From the NCBI GenBank assembly GCA_043817715.1, contig JBDRGO010000018.1:1-15393 (forward strand): 15,393 nucleotides of DNA, read 5' to 3'. Shown here in pieces: positions 6,572-12,046 of this stretch. The position numbers were made by a program, and so were the translations under genes. Source of the DNA: JAFGBZ01 sp043817715. GTDB taxonomy: Archaea > Iainarchaeota > Iainarchaeia > Iainarchaeales > JAFGBZ01. The notes below the pieces were generated by a model. The model saw only the letters and a program-made list of their open reading frames with translations, searched no databases and was not told the origin of the DNA. The number at the start of each line of letters is the position of its first letter. The first letter of the stretch is position 1.

Positions 6572-7831
6572 ATGATTAAAAGGAAGATTTTTGATAATTT
6601 GTTTAATGAAAGGGATAATTCTAAAATTGTTGTGATTTTGGGTTCGAGGCAAGTTGGCAAAACCACTGTTTTGAAAGCGCTTTATGATAAATTTTCTGAG
6701 AATAATTGCTTGTTTTTGGATTTAGATGTATTGGAAAATTTTGAGAAAGTGAGTTCTTATGAAAATTTTATTAACACTTTGAAATTGAATGGGTTTAATT
6801 CAAAACAGAAAAGCATGTTTTATGTTTTTTTAGATGAATTCCAACGTTATGCTGATTTGTCTGTGATAATGAAGAATGTTTATGATAATCATAAAAACAT
6901 TAAAATTTATGCTTCTGGTTCTTCTTCATTAAAAATTAAAGATCAAATTCAGGAATCTTTGTCTGGAAGAAAGCATATTTATTATTTGTTTCCTTTGGAT
7001 TTTGAAGAGTTTTTGTGGTTTAAAGGAAATAAAGAAGCATTAATGCAATTAAAAAACATTGATAAATTATCTGGAGAAAATTTACAAATTGGTTTGCTTA
7101 AAAATTATTTAAATGAATTTCTTGTTTTTGGAGGTTATCCTGAAGTTGTTTTAGAAAACAACCATGAAAAGAAAGTTATTGTGTTGGAAAGCATTTTTGA
7201 TTTATTTGTTAAAAAAGAATTAGTAGGGTACCTTAAATTAGGCAAAATGTTGGGGATTAAAAAATTAATTGAGTACTTGGCAATAAATAATGCGCGGAAA
7301 ATCAAATATGATGAAGCTGCAGTCAAATGTTCATTAAAAGAATATGAAGTAAAAGAATACCTTGAAATTCTTAAAGAAGTATTTTTGATAAATATTGTTA
7401 GGCCGTTTTATTCAAATAAAAACAAAGAATTAGTTAAAATTCCTAAAACTTATTTTTTGGATAATGGTGTTAGGAATTTTTTCATTAATAATTTTAATAA
7501 AATTAATTTAAGAAATGATTCTGGTTTTTTATTTGAAGCATTTGTATTACAGGAATTAATTAAGTCAGGGCAAAGTAATATTAAATTTTGGCAGGACAAA
7601 CAAAAACATGAAGTAGATTTTATTATTGATTTAATCAGCAGACAGATTCCAATCGAAGTCAAATTTAAAGAAAAACTAAAACATTCTGATTTCATTGGCT
7701 TAAACACATTCATAGAGAATTATAAAACAAAAGAAAATTATTTAATTAATTTAGAAGTACAGAAAAAGAAAGAAAAAATTAATTTAAAACTCCCATTCAA
7801 CTTAAACAAATTAAAAAAAAATAAAAATTAG
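6572..7831 (+). CDS. AAA-family ATPase of the AAA_14/DUF4143 type
   Basis: A 419-residue protein of a family common in archaea and bacteria whose cellular role is still poorly defined. Residues 1-150 are the P-loop ATPase: Walker A GSRQVGKT (24-31), Walker B FYVFLDEFQ (83-91, with D88-E89), and a sensor-like strand KIYASGSSS. The rest is the DUF4143 region: a winged-helix-like middle (KLGKMLGIKKLIEYLAINN), YFLDNGVRNFF, GFLFEAFVLQELI, and a C-terminal HEVDFII...IPIEVKF that recalls a PD-(D/E)xK nuclease core. All key motifs are present, so the gene looks intact. ATG 6572 is preferred over the upstream GTG at 6563. The last codon's stop (TAG) overlaps copy 2 of the tRNA-Cys-end repeat, and copy 1 lies upstream, so this gene is precisely bracketed and is likely horizontally acquired cargo. 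Confidence 0.88.
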   Translation: MIKRKIFDNLFNERDNSKIVVILGSRQVGKTTVLKALYDKFSENNCLFLDLDVLENFEKVSSYENFINTLKLNGFNSKQKSMFYVFLDEFQRYADLSVIMKNVYDNHKNIKIYASGSSSLKIKDQIQESLSGRKHIYYLFPLDFEEFLWFKGNKEALMQLKNIDKLSGENLQIGLLKNYLNEFLVFGGYPEVVLENNHEKKVIVLESIFDLFVKKELVGYLKLGKMLGIKKLIEYLAINNARKIKYDEAAVKCSLKEYEVKEYLEILKEVFLINIVRPFYSNKNKELVKIPKTYFLDNGVRNFFINNFNKINLRNDSGFLFEAFVLQELIKSGQSNIKFWQDKQKHEVDFIIDLISRQIPIEVKFKEKLKHSDFIGLNTFIENYKTKENYLINLEVQKKKEKINLKLPFNLNKLKKNKN

Positions 7832-7857
7832 CTGGAGGAGATGTTAGTACGCTCCAG
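7830..7857 (+). repeat. tRNA-Cys 3'-end repeat, copy 2, with acceptor-stem-like hairpin
   Basis: AGCTGGAGGAGA (7830-7841) is identical over 12 bases to 9021-9032 in the tRNA-Cys gene. It begins inside the ATPase stop codon. CTGGAG at 7832-7837 can also pair with CTCCAG at 7852-7857 across 14 bases, echoing the tRNA acceptor stem (GCTGGAG with CTCCAGC). It may be an att remnant, a collapsed tRNA fragment, or simply a transcription-ending hairpin after the ATPase gene. Confidence 0.55.
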
Positions 7858-7904
7858 TAACATTAATTACAGTTATTGATAAACCCTAATTAATTCTTTC
7901 AACA

Positions 7905-7921
7905 AAATCTTTATAAGATTT
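7905..7921 (+). promoter_or_regulatory. TATA box within a 7-base dyad, promoter of the membrane protein/lipoprotein pair
   Basis: AAATCTT-TAT-AAGATTT is a perfect inverted repeat whose centre, CTTTATAAG, is a good archaeal TATA box. Its centre is 29 bases before the ATG at 7942, so the transcript would be essentially leaderless. The symmetry could also let a repressor cover the TATA box. Confidence 0.5.
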
Positions 7922-7941
7922 GTTAACAATAAATGTGTTTT

Positions 7942-8319
7942 ATGGATGTTAAAGCGTTTTTGTTGGATAAAGAAAGGGTTTCTGTTTTTAAGAAATTGAT
8001 TACTTTTGTTCTTTTTTTGATTGCTGTTTCTATGTTTCTTAGTTTTTTTTCTGAATCAAATCCATTGATTCACTCTCTTCTTATGTTTATTACCGGAATA
8101 CTACGTTTTTTTATATCTCCTGTTCTTTTTATACTACTTATACTATTTCCTGCCCCAATACCTGTAACAATTCATGGCGGGGGAGGAATCAATTTTTTTG
8201 AATATGGAGGAATTATTTTTTATTTACTTTTTTTAATTGGAGAATTAATTTACTTGTATTTATTGGCTTGTTTAATTGTTTTTGTGAAAAGGAGATTAAA
8301 GGGAGTGATGGGAAAATGA
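7942..8319 (+). CDS. Small integral membrane protein, about 3 membrane helices
   Basis: Not recognised. A 125-residue hydrophobic protein with helices at about 18-38 (LITFVLFLIAVSMFLSFF), a longer hydrophobic stretch at about 45-73 that may be one or two helices (ending FPAPIPV), and 88-115 (GGIIFYLLFLIGELIYLYLL). A glycine-rich loop HGGGG separates the last two. It ends with the basic stretch VKRRLKGVMGK, which is likely cytoplasmic. ATG 7942 fits the TATA box at 7905-7921; an upstream ATG at 7933 would add three residues. The stop overlaps the ATG of the lipoprotein gene (ATGA), so the two are translationally coupled and probably work together at the membrane. It lies between the att-like copy 2 and the tRNA-Cys, in the accessory island. 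Confidence 0.7.
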   Translation: MDVKAFLLDKERVSVFKKLITFVLFLIAVSMFLSFFSESNPLIHSLLMFITGILRFFISPVLFILLILFPAPIPVTIHGGGGINFFEYGGIIFYLLFLIGELIYLYLLACLIVFVKRRLKGVMGK

Positions 8320-8615
8320 AGAAATTATTATTTGTTTTAGTTTTGTTTTTGTTTGTTAGTGCTTGTATTCAATCTGAAAATAACTTGGTTTCTTGTGAGG
8401 AAAGTATAGACTCTTGTCCTGATGGATATACTTGTTATTTTTCACAAGCTTGGCCAAAAGGAATGGCTGAACCTTATCCTCAAACAGGAGATTTATTATG
8501 TCATCTGAATTGTGAAACTAATCAAGACTGTCCCACTGAAACACCAACATGTCAATCAATAGGATTAGCAAGCCAAGGTGATATTGTAGCAATAAAGAAA
8601 TTTTGTGTAAAATAG
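8316..8615 (+). CDS. Cys-rich lipoprotein, 99 aa
   Basis: Function unknown. Residues 1-16 form a lipoprotein signal peptide ending in the lipobox VSAC, so C17 is the probable lipidated residue. The exported part holds eight more cysteines (27, 34, 40, 62, 66, 72, 79, 97), enough for four disulphides, in spacings such as CPDGYTC and CHLNCETNQDCP that recall small disulphide-rich extracellular modules. The ATG at 8316 overlaps the previous gene's TGA, and GGGAGTGAT at 8301-8309 gives a fair ribosome binding site eight bases before it. This supports 8316 over the longer upstream frame (8268), which would lie inside the membrane-protein gene. It converges on the integrase fragment, whose frame runs on antisense into this gene. 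Confidence 0.75.
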   Translation: MKKLLFVLVLFLFVSACIQSENNLVSCEESIDSCPDGYTCYFSQAWPKGMAEPYPQTGDLLCHLNCETNQDCPTETPTCQSIGLASQGDIVAIKKFCVK

Positions 8616-8949
8616 TTAAATGGATGTGGTTGAATGAAGAAATTAATTTTGATTGGTTTTGTTCAACTAACCAATTAAACCATTTCTTAACATTTTGATT
8701 TGTTAGTTCTTCAGGTTCTTTTTGAATTTGCCTAAAAACTAAATAAGCTAAACGAATTGATTTGAAAACAGTAGGTAATCGATTATTCTGTAATCTGTTT
8801 CTGTAATCCTTTAATGCATTAAATGTTTTAGTTGAAATGCGTTTGTCTTTCTTGATTTGTTCAAAAAGAGATTCAAGTTGAGAATTGAAATTATACAAAT
8901 CCTTATAGCCATTAATATTTTTTATTTCTTCTTTAAAGTTTTTAGTCAT
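8518..8949 (-). pseudogene. Truncated archaeal tyrosine recombinase/integrase (N-terminal SAM-like domain only)
   Basis: Residues 1-100 (from ATG 8949) resemble the N-terminal core-binding domain of archaeal phage-type integrases: a YNF...L...I..DKRIS opening, a helix with the KDYRNRLQNNRLPTVFKSIR block, then EELTNQNVKKWFNWLVEQNQS, which fits the usual 'T..D+..+..W+' helix. Family members run to about 300 residues or more with a catalytic R...HxxR...Y domain. None of that is present here. After about residue 102 the sequence turns into unrelated hydrophobic residues antisense to the lipoprotein gene, so a break lies near 8615-8645. The gene points away from the tRNA-Cys, 72 bases from its 3' end, where an integrase normally sits beside its attachment site. 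A TATA-like TTAAATATTTAAA (about 8979-8991) lies upstream. The family call is from pattern memory, not a search. Confidence 0.55.
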
Positions 8950-8995
8950 TTCAAACCCACGCAAACCTGTTTTCGGGGTTTAAATATTTAACTGT

Positions 8996-9001
8996 AAAAA
9001 A
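8996..9001 (-). terminator. U6 run after tRNA-Cys
   Basis: The minus strand reads GGTTACGTTTTTTACAG starting 13 bases past the tRNA 3' end. A run of six Ts is adequate as an archaeal intrinsic terminator for the tRNA transcript. Confidence 0.45.
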
Positions 9002-9020
9002 CGTAACCAGCGCGTAAGAG

Positions 9021-9183
9021 AGCTGGAGGAGAGATTCGAACTCTCGATCTTCCGCTCGCTACGATTCTTTTCCCATTTCTTTTCGCTTAAAGCGAAAAGC
9101 TTTTTCTTTTGGGAACGTAGCTTTTCTTTTTCTAAAAGAAAAGCTCGCTGCAGGCGAATGCATAACCGCTCTGCCACTCCAGC
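9021..9183 (-). tRNA. tRNA-Cys (anticodon GCA) with a 91-base intron
   Basis: On the minus strand GCTGGAG (9183-9177) pairs with CTCCAGC (9028-9022). The D arm starts GCAGAGCGGTTATGC, the anticodon stem TTCGC (9158-9154) pairs with GCGGA (9055-9051), and the T arm is GAGAG-TTCGAAT-CTCTC. The anticodon GCA is at 9151-9149. The discriminator at 9021 is U, the known identity base for cysteine tRNA. CCA is not encoded. Splicing after G37 (9148) removes 9147-9057 and leaves a 72-base tRNA. The 3' end of this gene is the source of the repeated 11-base word seen at 6410 and 7830, which points to use as an integration target. Confidence 0.92.
9057..9147 (-). other. Bulge-helix-bulge tRNA intron with two perfect hairpins
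   Basis: The intron sits at the canonical 37/38 position. The splice motif can be drawn: exon bases CTGC (32-35) pair with intron GTAG as the 4-bp central helix, the 5' bulge is A-G^C and the 3' bulge is C-G^A, both cut after the second base, as the archaeal tRNA-splicing endonuclease requires. Inside the intron two perfect palindromic hairpins occur. AGCTTTTCTTTT pairs with AAAAGAAAAGCT, and CTTTTCGCTT pairs with AAGCGAAAAG. At 91 bases it is long for an archaeal tRNA intron, which is often 15-60 bases. Confidence 0.85.
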
Positions 9184-9245
9184 ACAACTGTCACGCCCAG
9201 TTGGCATGCGTGCACTATCTTCGCTTTTTGGCTCGATAGTGCTTT
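9184..9245 (-). other. GC-richer structured stretch upstream of tRNA-Cys
   Basis: This stretch is clearly richer in G and C than its surroundings and holds two perfect inverted repeats: GCACTATC (9212-9219) with GATAGTGC (9235-9242), and AACTG (9186-9190) with CAGTT (9198-9202). A TATA-like GAAATAATTTGAAAG lies upstream on the minus strand (about 9254-9268), which would start transcription near 9235 and make this a structured tRNA leader. A separate small RNA is the alternative. I see no tRNA, C/D-box or clear H/ACA signature. Confidence 0.35.
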
Positions 9246-9278
9246 ATTCGTTGCTTTCAAATTATTTCACAAAACCTA

Positions 9279-9368
9279 TTTTAATGCTTGTTTTTTTAGG
9301 TTTTTTTCGCAAACCTTTTTTTTTCTAAAAAAAGGTTTTTTAATGCTTGTTTTTTTTAGGTTTTTTTT
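9279..9368. repeat. T-rich direct repeats flanking a hairpin
   Basis: Two near-identical copies of TTTTAATGCTTG followed by T7-8, AGG and another T-run lie at about 9279-9307 and 9337-9368. Between them AAACCTTTTTTT (from 9311) can pair with AAAAAAAGGTTT (to 9336). This region lies between the end of the nucleotidyltransferase gene (minus, ending 9396) and the tRNA leader. The minus-strand CCTTTTTTTAG near 9333-9325 could end the toxin-antitoxin-like transcript. Otherwise I see no gene in 9184-9395. Confidence 0.5.
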
Positions 9369-9395
9369 GTTTTTCCTTTTTTATATTTTGTGTGC

Positions 9396-9911
9396 TTATT
9401 TAATTGTTTTTAACAATGCTTTAAGGTTTATTTCATATGTTTTTTCATATCCTGCATATTCAATTTGTTTAGTTCTTTTTATTATTTGTTTCTTTGTTAA
9501 TTTGAATTTTTTGATTGTTGTTTTAATGTCTTCTTCATCTGCTGTGCTGAGCCTGCCGATTTTTGATGCGACAATATCTACTGGTGAAAGAGTTTTTAAT
9601 TCAATTTTATTAAATTCAGGTTCTTTTATTGCAATGGTTTTTTCTTCGTAATCTGATGGTAGTTGCTGGCTGAAAATGAATCCGCCTTCAAATAAATCAA
9701 TTTTGAATCCATGAGGAATTTCTTCAAGGATTTTTTTAAATTCCTGATAATCTTCTTTGTTTAAATCAAAGTCAATGTCTTTTGTTGAGTCTTTGGAATT
9801 TAAAAGAGTCAATGCTGTTCCGCCAACTGCAGTCAAAGTAATTTTCTTTGAAAGTTTTTCATCTACTTTTTTAAGGAGTGATAATAATCCTTCTTTTTTA
9901 ATTTGCGCCAT
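9396..9911 (-). CDS. DUF6036/AbiEii-like nucleotidyltransferase
   Basis: A 171-residue protein of the DNA polymerase beta-type nucleotidyltransferase superfamily. The diagnostic block is TAVGGTALTLL (G30-G31-T32-A33) followed by STKDIDFDL with metal-binding D45 and D47, close to the GGTA...DIDF pattern of DUF6036 and AbiEii-type toxins. These are thought to add nucleotides to RNA or tRNA acceptor ends, or to act in toxin-antitoxin and phage-defence pairs. The rest (PVDIVASKIGRLSTADEEDI, then a basic helical end) matches the conserved 'sKigRl..rDleDi' helix region of the family. No export signal is present. It overlaps the preceding wHTH gene by 14 bases, so the two are one operon. The third acidic residue is not certain, so activity cannot be assured. 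Confidence 0.75.
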   Translation of the reverse strand: MAQIKKEGLLSLLKKVDEKLSKKITLTAVGGTALTLLNSKDSTKDIDFDLNKEDYQEFKKILEEIPHGFKIDLFEGGFIFSQQLPSDYEEKTIAIKEPEFNKIELKTLSPVDIVASKIGRLSTADEEDIKTTIKKFKLTKKQIIKRTKQIEYAGYEKTYEINLKALLKTIK

Positions 9912-11064
9912 ATAAACTCATCTTTTCCTTATAATATTCTAAAGAATCATTTGTTTGAATAAGCCATTTTTTGGCAATATTGTTTTTTGGTTTGTGATGA
10001 ATTCCATTAATTAATTCTTGTGATTGCGTTTCTTTAAATAATTCAAATAATTTTATTGCTTCCATTAATTCTTCTTTTTTTTCTTTTAAATTTGCTGTGA
10101 TTTCTAAGAAGTATCCTAATTGATTTATTTTACTGGTTCTTCTGGCTAAAAACAAGAGTTCCCTGTAATTTGTTTTGTGTTTTGCTAAAAGAATTGGAAT
10201 AGCTAAAATATAGCGTGCATTATTGCTTTGAAGCAATTCAAGAATTAATTTTTCTATTGAAATATTTGTTTCTTGAAATTTTTTATCTGAAAACAACTCA
10301 TAGCCGAATTTATTTAATGCAAAAAGAATTTCTTCTTCGGTTGGTTTTTTTGATTTTTGAATTTCAGGCGGTTCATTGTTTTTTAATGGTATTAATAGTC
10401 TGCGCCAGAACTCATAAGGCCTTGAAAAAATTATTTTATCTAAAAAACATTCTCTAGTTAAATTTTCTTGGTTTAAGAATAATTCATTATTAAATTCTTC
10501 TTGTGTTAGAATAAGCAGGTTTATTTTTGTTCCTTGTTTTTTTTCAATTTCTTTTATTTTTTCATGACTTTTTTCAATTTCTTCTTTTATTTTTTCTTTG
10601 TTTTTTTCTCTTGCTTGCTTTTCAATTTCTTCAATTGGTTTTATTTCGCTTCCAAAGAATGCAGGTGTTTCTTGGTTTAGTAAAAGAATTATTTCATAAT
10701 AATTCATGTTTTTGTTTTTTTCATAGTTTATTAGGCTGATTGAGTTTGTGAATTCTCTAATTAATTCAGATTCAATTAATTCAAGAATTTCTTTTGTGTT
10801 TTCATCAAGTGAATTAAGTTTTTTTAATTCAATTCCTGCTAGTTTTTTATTGTTATTGTAATTGAAAATAATTTTCGGGGTTTTAGTTTTTCCAATTGAA
10901 ATTAGTTTAAGAATTTTATCTGATGCTAATTCTTGTATCTTTGTGTATGTTAGGGAATAATGGGCATTAAGTTCTTTTGATATTTGTCTTATGGAATATT
11001 GTTTTCCGAGGTTTTTACTTAGCAATTCTAAAATCCTGAAACCCAAATCATTATCCTTATTCAT
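9898..11064 (-). CDS. Winged-helix regulator with degenerate nucleotidyltransferase-like domain (antitoxin-like)
   Basis: A 388-residue protein, first gene of a two-gene unit. Residues 1-68 form a winged helix-turn-helix: GFRILELLSKN, then SIRQISKELNAHYSLTYTKI as the HTH, and KTPKIIFNY as the wing. Residues 90-225 follow the plan of a MNT-type nucleotidyltransferase domain (LIREFTNSISLINYEK, YEIILLL, INLLILTQEEF, FSRPYEFWRRL), but the GS and DxD residues are missing, so this domain looks inactive. A charged coiled-coil insertion lies at about 145-178. The helical C-terminus carries ILAIPILLAKHKTNYRELL and QLGYFLEI. Role by analogy with AbiEi-type pairs: DNA-binding antitoxin for the nucleotidyltransferase that overlaps its 3' end. 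ATG 11064 is chosen because it sits 27 bases from a TATA box and inside a perfect palindrome; a longer frame starts at 11136. Confidence 0.7.
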   Translation of the reverse strand: MNKDNDLGFRILELLSKNLGKQYSIRQISKELNAHYSLTYTKIQELASDKILKLISIGKTKTPKIIFNYNNNKKLAGIELKKLNSLDENTKEILELIESELIREFTNSISLINYEKNKNMNYYEIILLLNQETPAFFGSEIKPIEEIEKQAREKNKEKIKEEIEKSHEKIKEIEKKQGTKINLLILTQEEFNNELFLNQENLTRECFLDKIIFSRPYEFWRRLLIPLKNNEPPEIQKSKKPTEEEILFALNKFGYELFSDKKFQETNISIEKLILELLQSNNARYILAIPILLAKHKTNYRELLFLARRTSKINQLGYFLEITANLKEKKEELMEAIKLFELFKETQSQELINGIHHKPKNNIAKKWLIQTNDSLEYYKEKMSLYGAN

Positions 11065-11080
11065 GATAATATTATCATGA
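11061..11080. promoter_or_regulatory. Perfect 20-base palindrome over the start codon, probable operator
   Basis: TCATGATAATATTATCATGA is a perfect palindrome. It contains the ATG of the wHTH gene (11064-11062) and covers the expected transcription start, just downstream of the TATA box TTTAAATATAT (about 11087-11098). This is the position expected for an autoregulatory site bound by a dimer of the winged-helix protein. Confidence 0.65.
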
Positions 11081-11156
11081 TTTTTGATATATTTAAATGT
11101 TTTGGTTGGTTGGTAAAGAGAGGATTTACCTGTCAATGAAGCTTCAAATTCTTTTG

Positions 11157-11182
11157 TTAATCACAAAGTGATTAAATATATT
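11157..11182 (+). promoter_or_regulatory. Transketolase promoter: TATA box preceded by an 8-base dyad
   Basis: TTAATCAC-AAA-GTGATTAA (11157-11175) is a perfect inverted repeat. It overlaps TTAAATATATTAA (about 11172-11184), a good TATA box about 39 bases before the transketolase ATG at 11216, so transcription should start near 11203. The dyad covers the BRE position and suggests a regulator that competes with TBP/TFB. Confidence 0.5.
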
Positions 11183-11215
11183 AATTTATTCTTTCTACTA
11201 CTTTGGGGATTGGAC

Positions 11216-12046
11216 ATGGATAAAATTACTTCAATTGATGAATTAAAGAAAATGGCTAATAAAATCAGAAAGCATGTAATTGAAATGGTTTTTACTGCGG
11301 GTTCAGGGCATCCTGGTGGGTGTTTAAGTTCAGCGGAAATTTTTGCTGTTTTATATTTTAATGAAATGAATTTAGATGCAAAAAATCCTTTATGGAATGA
11401 AAGAGATTATTTTGTTTTATCAAAAGGCCATGTTTGTCCTGCATTATATGCTGCAATGGCTGAAAAAGGGTTTTTTCCAATAGAAGAATTACTTACTTTA
11501 AGAAAATATGATTCAAGATTACAAGGGCATCCTGATATGAAAAAACTCCCTGGAATTGAGGTTTCAAGCGGTTCATTAGGACAAGGACTTTCAGTTGCTG
11601 TTGGAGTTGCTTTAGGTTTGAATTTAGATAAAAAATCAAACAGAGTTTATTCTTTGTTAGGGGATGGAGAATTAAATGAAGGACAAATATGGGAAGCAAT
11701 AATGACTGCAGGACATTATAAGTTAAGTAATTTATGTGCTTTAGTGGATAGAAATCAATTACAAATTGATGGTTACACTGAAGATGTAAAAAAATTAGAA
11801 CCATTAAAAGAAAAATGGGAAGCATTTAATTGGAATGTAATTGAATGCAATGGACATGAATTAGATGAATTATTAGCTTCATTTACTGAAGCAAGAGAAT
11901 GTAAAAATAAACCTTCAGTAATTATTGCGCATACTGTGAAAGGAAAAGGAGTTTCTTTTATGGAAAATCAATGCGGTTGGCATGGCAGGGCTCCGAAAAA
12001 AGAGGAATTTGATAATGCAATGAAGGAACTGGAGGCGGGAATATGA
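11216..12046 (+). CDS. Transketolase, N-terminal (thiamine-diphosphate pyrophosphate-binding) subunit
   Basis: First half of a split transketolase, 276 residues. Transketolase moves two-carbon ketol units between sugar phosphates and lets archaea make ribose-5-phosphate and erythrose-4-phosphate. Conserved features: FTAGSGHPGG (H32), SKGHVCPALYA (69-79), QGHPD, SSGSLGQGLSVAVG (117-130), and the ThDP/Mg motif GDGELNEG (149-156) running to N180 in VDRNQLQ. The end carries HTVKGKGVSFME, with GWHG further on. ATG 11216 is favoured because it begins the family's N-terminus (IDELKKMANKIRKHVIEMV) and lies about 13 bases from the predicted transcript start; a GTG frame starts at 11168 inside the dyad. 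The stop overlaps the next ATG (ATGA). Confidence 0.93.
   Translation: MDKITSIDELKKMANKIRKHVIEMVFTAGSGHPGGCLSSAEIFAVLYFNEMNLDAKNPLWNERDYFVLSKGHVCPALYAAMAEKGFFPIEELLTLRKYDSRLQGHPDMKKLPGIEVSSGSLGQGLSVAVGVALGLNLDKKSNRVYSLLGDGELNEGQIWEAIMTAGHYKLSNLCALVDRNQLQIDGYTEDVKKLEPLKEKWEAFNWNVIECNGHELDELLASFTEARECKNKPSVIIAHTVKGKGVSFMENQCGWHGRAPKKEEFDNAMKELEAGI

Noticed and set aside
7830..7857. Split or trans-spliced tRNA half at the 11-base repeat
   Set aside because: Only the acceptor-end word is present; no anticodon arm, T loop or bulge-helix-bulge half-motif accompanies it.
9057..9147. The tRNA interruption as an inserted mobile element
   Set aside because: A canonical 37/38 splice motif with correct bulges explains it as an ordinary archaeal tRNA intron.
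8980..9207. 75-residue minus frame over the tRNA region
   Set aside because: It lies on the tRNA-Cys gene and its intron, whose structure explains the sequence fully.
9279..9368. CRISPR array
   Set aside because: There are only two copies of a low-complexity T-rich repeat, with a hairpin and not a spacer between them, and no cas genes.
9343..9651. Hydrophobic plus-strand frame that looks like a membrane protein
   Set aside because: It is antisense to the nucleotidyltransferase gene and the T-rich intergenic repeat; poly-T gives artificial Phe/Leu stretches.
10527..10739. Phe/Leu-rich plus frame
   Set aside because: It is antisense to the charged coiled coil of the wHTH protein.
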